NCBI RefSeq assembly: GCF_021412625.1
Contig: NZ_JAKCFI010000017.1
Location: 62,001-126,000 of the forward strand
Source of the DNA: Myxococcus stipitatus
GTDB taxonomy: Bacteria; Myxococcota; Myxococcia; Myxococcales; Myxococcaceae
Direction: 5' to 3'
Length of the DNA stretch: 64,000 nucleotides
Of the stretch, positions 19,578 to 27,889 are shown one piece after another (position 1 is the stretch's first letter; each line of letters starts with the position of its first letter). The position numbers and the translations under genes were made by a program. The notes below the pieces were generated by a model. It ran no database searches, was not told the origin of the DNA, and saw only the letters and a list, made by a program, of their open reading frames with translations.

Positions 19578-20681
19578 TCAGAGCAGCTGGTCCGCCGCGC
19601 CATCGAGCAGCAGCGCGCCACGGGTGACGACCTGCTCGCCTCGCGTCAGGCCCGCGATGATCTGCACGCGGCCGTCCACCGGAGGCGTGATGACGACGGA
19701 GCGCCGGACGAACGTGCGCTCGTCCTGCTTCACGTAGACCACCGACTCCTTGCCGTTGCGCAGCAGCACCGCCTCCACGGGCAGCGTGAGGTTCGACTCC
19801 GCCGCCTCGATGCGCACGCGCCCGAACATCCCTGGACGCAGGCCCGCGGGGGCCTCCGCCAGGGTGACGCGCACGGGGGCCGTCCGCGAGCCGGTGGTGA
19901 CGACCGCACCCACGGACGTGACGGTGCCCGCGAGCGGTGTTGGCACGGATGGCAGGGTGACCTGGACGCGCGCGCCCTCGCGCACCTGGGGGAGGTCGCG
20001 CTCGAACACCTCGGCCACGACCCACAGCGCGGACGGGTCGCCCACCTCCACCAGCGGCTCACCGCCCGCCTGCACGGCGCTGCCCACCGCCGCGCTCCTC
20101 GACAACACCGTGCCCGCGAGCGGCGCGCGCAGCACCACGGCGGTGCCGCCTCCCGGGCCGACGAAGCCCACCGACGCCTGGGCACGCGCCAGCTCCGCCT
20201 GCGCCTCCGTCAGGCGCGTCTCCGCGGCCAGCCGCTCGCGCTCCGTGCTCACGCCCTGCTCGAACATGCGGCGCTCGCGCTCGAAGGCGGACTGCGCCTC
20301 GCGCAGGGTCGCGGCCGCCGTGGCCACCGCCGTGCGCGCCGCCGCGGCCTCCGGGCAGTCGAGCGTCACCAGCGGGTCGCCCTGCTTCACCGTGTCGCCC
20401 GTGCGCACGTGCACCGTGAGCACCCGGCCCGCCAGGGGCGCCGCCATCCGGGAGACGGCCTCGTCGCGGAAGGCCACGCGCGCGGGCGCCTGGAGCAACG
20501 CCCCGCTCGGGTCCGGTTGCACCGGGGCGACGGAGACGAAGGCCCGCGAGGCCTCCGCGAGCTGGACCACACCATCCTTGGGGCTGGCTGTGGTGTGCTC
20601 CTGGGTGGGAGAGGGGGCGGCCGCGCTCGTGCAGCCGGCGGCGGAGAGGGCCAGGAGGCCCATCAACAGGGTCCGTGTCAT
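19578..20681 (-). CDS. RND periplasmic adaptor lipoprotein (CzcB type)
   Basis: 367 residues. The N-terminal lipobox is AAGC (Cys about residue 17). The chain shows the membrane-fusion-protein order: first beta-barrel strand, lipoyl half (GRVLTVHVRTGDTVKQGDPL), an alpha hairpin at about 120-190, second lipoyl half (APLAGTVL), beta barrel and a C-terminal MPD domain. The start at 20681 is preferred over 20720 because it gives a normal lipoprotein signal and has AGGGG seven bases upstream. No His-rich metal-binding extension is present, unlike CzcB of Cupriavidus. It is the first gene of the efflux operon, divergent from its likely two-component regulator. Confidence 0.93.
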   Translation of the reverse strand: MTRTLLMGLLALSAAGCTSAAAPSPTQEHTTASPKDGVVQLAEASRAFVSVAPVQPDPSGALLQAPARVAFRDEAVSRMAAPLAGRVLTVHVRTGDTVKQGDPLVTLDCPEAAAARTAVATAAATLREAQSAFERERRMFEQGVSTERERLAAETRLTEAQAELARAQASVGFVGPGGGTAVVLRAPLAGTVLSRSAAVGSAVQAGGEPLVEVGDPSALWVVAEVFERDLPQVREGARVQVTLPSVPTPLAGTVTSVGAVVTTGSRTAPVRVTLAEAPAGLRPGMFGRVRIEAAESNLTLPVEAVLLRNGKESVVYVKQDERTFVRRSVVITPPVDGRVQIIAGLTRGEQVVTRGALLLDGAADQLL

Positions 20682-20741
20682 GCCCCAGCCCCTGGGCAAG
20701 TCCTGGTCCAGCCGCGTCATGCGTCAACTCATTGGAATCAC

Positions 20742-20757
20742 TGGGACTCATGACGCT
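20742..20757 (+). promoter_or_regulatory. Possible sigma-54 -24/-12 element before the kinase/regulator pair
   Basis: TGGGAC (20742-20747) and ACGCT (20753-20757) place GG and GC ten bases apart, the spacing needed for sigma-54. The -24 box matches TGGCAC in five of six positions; the -12 box is weak. Its location, upstream of a gene pair encoding an NtrC-type activator, is the main support. Confidence 0.3.
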
Positions 20758-20819
20758 CAGGGAGCGAGCATGGCTGAGGCGAATTGAATCATCTGTGCAT
20801 TTTCGCCACAGTCCGCCGC

Positions 20820-22315
20820 GTGCGTATCTCCACCAAGCTGGGCCTGGGCCTCACCCTGACGAGCGCGGTCATCCTGGGCTCGTACGGCTTCAGCCAGCTC
20901 CAGAAGGAGGAGCGGGAGCTGCGGACGGCCACGGAGCAGGCGTCTCGGCTCCTGGCGACGGCGCTCCAGGTGGCCATGGAGAGCGCGCTGCGCGACGGGC
21001 AGGTGGCGGATGTGGGGAAGATGCTCGAGTCGCTGGAGCTGAAGGACCCGTCGGTGGACGTGTTCGTCTTCGATGCCCGGGGCTCGCTGGTGGCTCGCTC
21101 CCTGGGGAGCTCGCGCTCGCTCCCGCTCATCGAGGCGGACGCCGGGCGGGTGCTGCGGGCCCATGGCGGCATGGCGCGCTTCGGGGGAGACGGAGGGTTG
21201 GAGCACCTGTCCATCGTCCTGCCTTTGCGCGATGACTCGGGCGCGAGCGTGGGCGCGCTCGCGGTGGTCGAGCCGCTCGACAACCTGAGACAGGACCTCG
21301 AATCGACGCGGCTGTCGGCGCTGCTGTCGACGCTGACGCTCATCGTCGGCATCTCCGCGGTCGGGTGGCTCCTGATGCTGCTCTACATCCAGCGACCGCT
21401 GGAGCGGCTGGTGGGCGCGATGCGCGCGGTGCGGGGGGGCGACTTCAGCACCACGGTCTCCGCCGAGCGGGAGGACGAGGTGGGCGCGGTGGCGCATGCC
21501 TTCAACGCGATGGTGAAGGAGCTGGGCGAGGCCCGGGGCCGACTCACCGAGGAGGTGGAGGCGCGCATCGCCTTGGAGGCGGGGCTCCAGCGCGTCGACA
21601 AGCTCGCCACCGTCGGTCAGCTGTCCGCGGGGCTCGCGCATGAAATCGGCTCGCCGCTGCTCATCCTCGGAGGGCGGGCCCAGGCGCTCGCCGCGCGCGC
21701 CGAGCTCCCGGAGGACGTCCGCCGCAACGCCAACATCCTCGTCGAGCAGTCCGAGCGCATCGCGCGCACGGTGCGCCAGCTGCTCGACCTCTCGCGGCGC
21801 AAGCCGACGAGGCGCGAGGTGCTGGATGTCTCGGCGCCCGTCCGCGCCGTGGTGGAGCTGCTGGAGCACGAGGCCCGGAAGCGCGACGTGCGGTTGACGT
21901 TCGAGGGCGGCGCGTCGCTGCCGAACGTGCTCGCGGATGGAGACGGTGTGCAGCAGGTGGCGCTGAACCTGCTGACGAACGCGCTGCGGGCCACTCCTCG
22001 GGGAGGGACGGTGCGCCTCGCGCTGGACGCGGCCCGCTTCCGGATGGCGCCGACGCTGCCGGAGCGCTCGGGGGTCTGTCTCTCCGTGGAGGACACCGGC
22101 GCGGGGATGGACGCGGAGCATGTCGCCCGCATCTTCGAGCCCTTCTTCAGCACCTGGGCGGACCAGGGGGGAACGGGGTTGGGGCTCGCCGTGGTCAAGT
22201 CCATCGTCGCCGAGCATGGTGGGACGCTGCGGGTGTCCTCGCGTCCGGGGGAGGGCAGCCTCTTCCAGGTCTACCTGCCAGCAGAGGGTGACGTCGAAGC
22301 GAAGGAGGTGGTGGC

Positions 22316-22319
<4 letters not shown>
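20820..22319 (+). CDS. Membrane sensor histidine kinase, metal-efflux linked
   Basis: 499 residues. Two membrane helices (about 8-24 and 170-190) flank a periplasmic sensor domain of about 145 residues; a HAMP domain (191-243), a dimerisation/phosphoacceptor domain with LAHEIGSPL (His about 274), and an ATPase domain with N box NLLTNALRAT, DTGAGMD and GGTGLGLAVV follow. GTG 20820 gives the common start VRISTKLGLG; a TTG at 20784 with GAGG four bases upstream is a real alternative that would add 12 residues. The stop overlaps the regulator start (ATGA). Its position opposite the RND operon suggests that it senses periplasmic metal. Confidence 0.93.
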
Positions 22320-23665
<1,346 letters not shown>

Positions 23666-23683
23666 GCCACGCGCGCCGTCCCG

Positions 23684-24334
23684 TCAGTCCCAGACGAACA
23701 GCCACTTCACGGCCTTGCCCAGGCCGTAGAACACCCAGCCCACCGGACCCGGGCGCGTGGGGCGCTCGAAGGCGAGCGAGACGGAGGCGAGCGCGGCCTG
23801 TCCCTCCAGCAACTCGAGTCGCGCCTCGAGCGCCTCGTACTCCACCGTCACGCGCTCCAGCTCCTTCTCGACCTTGAGGGTGTCCTCGACGGTGACGGCT
23901 CGCTGGAGCAGCTCCAGGTAGCGCTCCCGGACGCGCTTCAGGTTGTCCAGCCGCACCTTCATGTCCTGGTGCGCCTCCGTCACGTCCTCGGCGTGGACCT
24001 GCTTCTCCGTCACCTCTCCGAGGGAGGGCAGGGCGCTCATGAAGGCGTCGAGGCGCTCGGCGGGGACGCGCAGCGTGACGGCCTCCGTGGAGGAGCGCTG
24101 GACGTAGCCCCCATGGGCCCGCGCCAGCTGCGCCGCCTCGCCGGGCCCCCGGTCCGGATCACCCCGCTCCAGGCGCACGTTCGCGCTGTGGAGGATGGTG
24201 CGACCCGTCGCGGCCGACGCCAACGACTCTCCCGGGCCGGAGACGGCGAGGCCCGGCGCGGGCGCGGAGACCGCATGGTGGCTGGTCGAGCAGCCGACGA
24301 GGACGAGCAAGGGAACGAGCAGCAACAGGCGCAC
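23684..24334 (-). CDS. DUF4349 lipoprotein
   Basis: 216 residues. GTG 24334 gives a short signal with lipobox LVGC (Cys about residue 15) and has AAGGA upstream. The body matches the DUF4349 pattern: VTLRVPAERLDAFMSALPSLG, a coiled-coil stretch (LDNLKRVRERYLELL ... VEKELERVTVEYEALEARLELLEGQ) and the closing beta strand ASVSLAFE. A hydrophobic segment near the C-terminus (GWVFYGLGKAVKWLF) may touch the membrane. Family role unknown, envelope-located. It converges on the response regulator gene. Confidence 0.9.
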   Translation of the reverse strand: MRLLLLVPLLVLVGCSTSHHAVSAPAPGLAVSGPGESLASAATGRTILHSANVRLERGDPDRGPGEAAQLARAHGGYVQRSSTEAVTLRVPAERLDAFMSALPSLGEVTEKQVHAEDVTEAHQDMKVRLDNLKRVRERYLELLQRAVTVEDTLKVEKELERVTVEYEALEARLELLEGQAALASVSLAFERPTRPGPVGWVFYGLGKAVKWLFVWD

Positions 24335-24442
24335 GGGGACGATCCTTCGCGGAAGGTGAGTGGGAGTCCCTCCTGGACGCACGTCACGCCACGAGGGTTC
24401 CGCGAGCTTCGGGAGGACGTCCGAGGCCGAGCCCGGAAGGGC

Positions 24443-24646
24443 TCAGGAGACGCGGGGGGCGGAGGCGCGAAGGGGCTGCTGGCCCTCTCCCTCGTAGTAG
24501 ATGCTCGCGCACTCCTTCTCGTAGACCACGAGCACCCGACCACTCTGCTCCAGCAGGTCGGAGGCCTTCTCCGTGGCCCTGCGAACCAGGGTGTCGAACT
24601 TTCCCGAGCGCTGTTTGTTCCCGGCCCGGACTGTCACGACTGGCAT
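24443..24646 (-). CDS. Small orphan protein
   Basis: 67 residues, no signal peptide, no known family. It looks like a compact soluble alpha/beta protein: a basic start (TVRAGNKQRSGKFD), a helix (LVRRATEKASDLLEQSG) and a strand (RVLVVYEKECASIYYEG). Codon usage is normal for the genome. AAGGAG lies about 11 bases before the ATG. A promoter candidate is at 24728-24757. The next gene on this strand, the DUF4349 lipoprotein, starts about 110 bases downstream and could share the transcript. Confidence 0.7.
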   Translation of the reverse strand: MPVVTVRAGNKQRSGKFDTLVRRATEKASDLLEQSGRVLVVYEKECASIYYEGEGQQPLRASAPRVS

Positions 24647-24727
24647 GCGGTGTCCCGCTCCTTGTGCCCCACGGCGGGTGGCTCCAGGCAGCGCCCGGCT
24701 CCGTGCCCATCCGCGGGTAACGGCCGC

Positions 24728-24757
24728 GTCATAGCCAACCCAACACTTCGTTGACAA
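24728..24757 (-). promoter_or_regulatory. Promoter candidate for the small orphan gene
   Basis: Minus strand: TTGTCA (24757-24752), 18-base spacer, TATGAC (24733-24728); predicted start near 24721, giving a leader of about 75 bases. Confidence 0.4.
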
Positions 24758-24787
24758 GCGGTCCGCGCCGTGGCGGGTAAGGGAACC

Positions 24788-25387
24788 ATGCTCCGCAAGC
24801 TCCTTGTATTGCTGGTTTTGTCGCTCGGACTGTCCTCGGCGGCCCAGGCGCAGACGACGACCCGTCGCGAGCACACCTCGCTCACGCCAGCCTGGTTGCC
24901 CCGAGGCATCCTCCTGGGGGCGTCGTTCCGGGACGACACCATCACCCCTCGGTTGAAGCTGCAGTGGCAGTTCACCTTCTACCAGGACCGGAAGGACGCG
25001 TTCGTGCTGCTGCTGGAGGGCGGGCTGGGTTGGGCCGCCTCGATGCCGACCCAGGACCCGCGCGAGCCGCGCACGATGCTCGGCTCCTACTACGAGCACA
25101 CCGCGCAGGTGGGCGTGGGCTACCGCAACCACTTCCGGGAAGGGCTCCACTGGGGCTTCCAGGTGACCGGTGGCCCCGTCTTCTACGGCGCGCACTTCGA
25201 CGGAGAGCCCGCCGACAAGCGCACCGCGGGCATCGTCGAGGGCCGCATCCACATCGGCTACCAGCTCGACCAGGTCGCCTTCGGCGTCGCGGCCGGGTAC
25301 GGCGAGCCCTTCGGCCTCAAGCGCCGGAGCCTCGGCCGGACCTTCGTGGGTGGCCCGATGTTCGGGTTGTTCGCGGATTGGCGTTGA
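24788..25387 (+). CDS. Probable outer-membrane beta-barrel protein
   Basis: 199 residues with a cleavable signal (residues 1-21, ending AQAQ). The rest alternates hydrophobic and polar residues with aromatic belts and Gly-rich turns (GASFRDDTITPRLKLQWQFT, GVGYRNHFREGLHWGFQ, GRIHIGYQLDQVAFGVAAGYG), as expected for an 8-strand barrel, and ends in an aromatic/Arg strand (FGLFADWR). ATG 24788 is preceded by AAGGGAA. It sits 49 bases before the FHA gene on the same strand. Ligand and role are unknown. Confidence 0.8.
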   Translation: MLRKLLVLLVLSLGLSSAAQAQTTTRREHTSLTPAWLPRGILLGASFRDDTITPRLKLQWQFTFYQDRKDAFVLLLEGGLGWAASMPTQDPREPRTMLGSYYEHTAQVGVGYRNHFREGLHWGFQVTGGPVFYGAHFDGEPADKRTAGIVEGRIHIGYQLDQVAFGVAAGYGEPFGLKRRSLGRTFVGGPMFGLFADWR

Positions 25388-25436
25388 AGTCGGTGTAGAC
25401 TGGTGGCGCGGCCTCGCCCCCGCCGCGCCCCGCCCT

Positions 25437-25949
25437 ATGCCCGAGCTGCTCAGCGCCCACGTCTCGAGATACCTGCGCAATCGGGGAGACCTCGAGCGGC
25501 ACCTGCCGCCGGGGCTGCTCGTGTTCTCGCCTGTTCCGGCGCCGGAGCCGGTGGGAGAGCAGGAGGAGTACCGGCTCAAGACGGTGACGAACGCGGGGCC
25601 GCCGACGCTGGGGGCGAGCGAGCCGGTGGTGTTCTCCGTGGTGAAGTCGCGGACGAACGCGTTCGGTCGAGGCATCACCGTGGGACGGACGGGCAACAAC
25701 GACGTGGTGCTGGATGACGGGAGTGTGTCCCGGTTCCACGCGTGGTTCGCCCGGGACGAGGCCCGCTCGGGCATCCTCCTGACGGACGCGGGTTCGAAGA
25801 ACGGCTCGTTCCTCGGCGGGGTGCGCCTCACCCCACGCAAGCCAGTCCTCCTGGAGGATGGGGCGCGGTTGCGCTTCGGCCAGGTGGAGCTGGCGTTCCA
25901 TACGCCCAGCGGCTTCGTCCGGATGCTGGCGGCGCGGATGGCTCCCTGA
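25437..25949 (+). CDS. FHA-domain protein
   Basis: 170 residues. The forkhead-associated domain spans about 70-160, with the phosphothreonine-binding pattern VGRTGNNDVVL, SVSRFHAWF and SKNGSFLGG intact. FHA domains bind phosphothreonine made by Ser/Thr kinases. The first 65 residues are a variable leader without a known domain. The next gene encodes a PP2C phosphatase, only 70 bases downstream on the same strand, so this pair probably reads and erases Ser/Thr phosphorylation. The partner kinase is not in the immediate neighbourhood. Confidence 0.92.
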   Translation: MPELLSAHVSRYLRNRGDLERHLPPGLLVFSPVPAPEPVGEQEEYRLKTVTNAGPPTLGASEPVVFSVVKSRTNAFGRGITVGRTGNNDVVLDDGSVSRFHAWFARDEARSGILLTDAGSKNGSFLGGVRLTPRKPVLLEDGARLRFGQVELAFHTPSGFVRMLAARMAP

Positions 25950-26019
25950 GCCTTGCCACGTCTCAAGTGGCCTGCGTAACGTGCGAAGTCGCCCACAGTC
26001 ACACACGGGAGTGTTCGCG

Positions 26020-27297
26020 GTGGCCTTGACCACAGAAGCCTTCGGACTGACCGACGTCGGCCGCAAGCGGCAGCACAACGAAGACGCGATGCTGGTGGAC
26101 GTCGGGCTGGGCCTGTACGTGGTCGCGGACGGCATGGGCGGGCACGCCGCCGGAGAGGTGGCGAGCGCCCGGGCGACGGAGGTCGTCAAGCAGCACATCA
26201 CCGCCAACCGGCACTTGCTCAAGGACCTGGGGAACAACCCCACCGCGGACAGCCGCTCCGCGGCGGCGGCGCTGGTCGAGGTCTCCGTCCAACGCGCGTG
26301 CGCGGACATCTACCGCACGGCCATGGCGGACTCGACCAAGCGCGGCATGGGCACGACGTTCGTGTGCCTCGCGGTGGGCGGGAACAAGGGGGTCATCGGC
26401 CACGTGGGTGACAGCCGTGTGTACCTGGTGCGCCATGGTCAGTGTCACCGCCTGACCGAGGACCACACGCTGGTCGCCGCGCAGCTCAAGGCCGGCACCA
26501 TCACCAAGGAGCAGGCGGCCACCTCGCAGTACCGCAACGTGATTACGCGCGCGGTGGGCATCCAGGAGTCCGTTCAGGTCGACACGCTCATCGTGGACCT
26601 GATGCCGGGCGACATGTTCGTGCTGTGCTCGGACGGTCTTCACGGCTACCTCGAGGACGAGGAGCTGTTGCCCCTGGTCGCGGGGCTGGCTCCGGCGGAC
26701 CTGCCCAAGCGGCTCATCGACGTCGCCAACGAGCGCGGCGGCAAGGACAACATCACCGCGGTGGTGGTGAAGGTGGCGGGCGACAGCGCCGCCATGTCCA
26801 GCGAGGAGACGAGCGAGGCGCAGTCGCGCATGGAGGCGCTGCGCAAGATTCCGCTCTTCCGCCACCTCACGTACAAGGAGCAGACGGCGGTGCTCTCCAT
26901 CGCGACCACGCGCACGTATCCGGCGGGGCGCGAAATCGTGGTGGAGGGGCAGCCGGGCGAGGAGCTGTTCGTGGTCATCCGCGGGCGGGTGGCCATCGAG
27001 AAGAACGGCGTGGAGATCGCCGAGCTGCGCTCCGGTGGGCACTTCGGGGAGATGGGGCTCATCGACAACGCGCCGCGCTCGGCGACGGTGCGAGCCACCG
27101 AGCCCACCCGGACCATGGTGATTTCCCGCCCGGACCTGATGGGCCTGATGAAGCGCGAGTCCATCCTCGCGGTGAAGATGCTGTGGAGCTTCGTGCAGGT
27201 GCTCAGCGACCGGCTGCGCGCCACCAACTCGGAGCTGAGCGAGGCCCGTCAGGAGCTCGCCGTGGCCCAGGCCATCCAGCCGTTCGCCGAGGAGTGA
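26020..27297 (+). CDS. PP2C-type protein phosphatase fused to a cyclic-nucleotide-binding domain
   Basis: 425 residues. The PP2C (PPM) domain at about 1-255 has all metal motifs: RQHNEDA, ADGMGGHAAGE, MGTTF, GHVGDSRVYL, CSDGLHGYL and GGKDNI. A second domain at about 270-390 matches the cNMP-binding fold (FRHLTYKEQTAVL, VVEGQPGEELFVVIRG, GGHFGEMGLIDNAPRSATVRA), the phosphate-binding Arg being present in the last motif. A helical tail follows. The domain order suggests phosphatase activity gated by a cyclic nucleotide. GTG 26020 is eight bases after GGGAG; a GTG at 26011 is the alternative. It sits next to the FHA gene. Confidence 0.95.
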   Translation: MALTTEAFGLTDVGRKRQHNEDAMLVDVGLGLYVVADGMGGHAAGEVASARATEVVKQHITANRHLLKDLGNNPTADSRSAAAALVEVSVQRACADIYRTAMADSTKRGMGTTFVCLAVGGNKGVIGHVGDSRVYLVRHGQCHRLTEDHTLVAAQLKAGTITKEQAATSQYRNVITRAVGIQESVQVDTLIVDLMPGDMFVLCSDGLHGYLEDEELLPLVAGLAPADLPKRLIDVANERGGKDNITAVVVKVAGDSAAMSSEETSEAQSRMEALRKIPLFRHLTYKEQTAVLSIATTRTYPAGREIVVEGQPGEELFVVIRGRVAIEKNGVEIAELRSGGHFGEMGLIDNAPRSATVRATEPTRTMVISRPDLMGLMKRESILAVKMLWSFVQVLSDRLRATNSELSEARQELAVAQAIQPFAEE

Positions 27298-27397
27298 GGG
27301 CCCCATGCGCTCGCGCCGAATCCGTCCCACCGGAGACGTAGGGGCCCCGCGTCAGACCGCCCGGGTACGTTCCCCCCTCGATAATCGAGGAGGCCGT

Positions 27398-27742
27398 ATG
27401 GCGAGGGCGGTGGGTGGGGACGTGATGGTGCGGTTGGTGGGCGAGGTGGCGGAGCTCCGGCAGGAGCTGCAGGACACGCAGCTGGACGTGCGCATCCTGG
27501 GCGCCAGCATGGGCGCCATGCGCGCGAGCATGGAGGCGATGCGCTCGAACCTGGACTCGATGCTCGCCACCATGGACGCGATGACGGACCGCGTGAGTTC
27601 CATCTCCGGGCGGCTGCATCGCATGGAGACGCACGCCGGGCGCATGGCCCGGCTGTTGGGCACGCTGGCGGACTCGACGAACGAGCGCTTCGATCAGGTG
27701 GAGCGACGTCTGGACGCGCTCGAGGACAAGTCCAAGTCCTAG
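27398..27742 (+). CDS. Methionine-rich coiled-coil protein
   Basis: 114 residues, almost wholly helical. A heptad-like pattern with Met at core positions runs from about 45 to 85 (SMGAMRASMEAMRSNLDSML), followed by a second segment (RLHRMETHAGRMARLLG, FDQVERRLDALED). This is a trimeric or tetrameric coiled coil by look. GAGGAGG lies four to five bases upstream of ATG 27398. It has no signal peptide. Function unknown; possibly an oligomerisation partner of the phosphatase encoded 100 bases upstream. Confidence 0.75.
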   Translation: MARAVGGDVMVRLVGEVAELRQELQDTQLDVRILGASMGAMRASMEAMRSNLDSMLATMDAMTDRVSSISGRLHRMETHAGRMARLLGTLADSTNERFDQVERRLDALEDKSKS

Positions 27743-27889
27743 CGTGGCGAGGCCCTGGCTCCGTCCACCATCCGGCACGCGACAGCGGGGCACCCGAGGG
27801 GAGCGTCTGGGGGCGGACTCGCCCGGAATTTCAGGCCGGAATCGTCCGTTCCGGGCCCGGCCGCGGGCTATGGTCCCGTCGACGTGGGC

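Noticed and set aside
20695..20710. Sigma-54-like TGGACC-N5-TTGCC on the minus strand before the efflux adaptor
   Set aside because: The spacing is right, but transcription would start only about three bases before the preferred start codon, with no room for the ribosome site.
18273..20753. Long plus-strand open frame opposite the RND pump and adaptor genes
   Set aside because: It shows the same composition artefact, has no ribosome site, and lies antisense to clearly conserved proteins.
24751..24756. Perfect TTGACA on the plus strand before the beta-barrel gene
   Set aside because: At 16-19 bases downstream there is no acceptable -10 box, and the start codon would be almost at the transcription start. 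The same bases fit a minus-strand promoter better.
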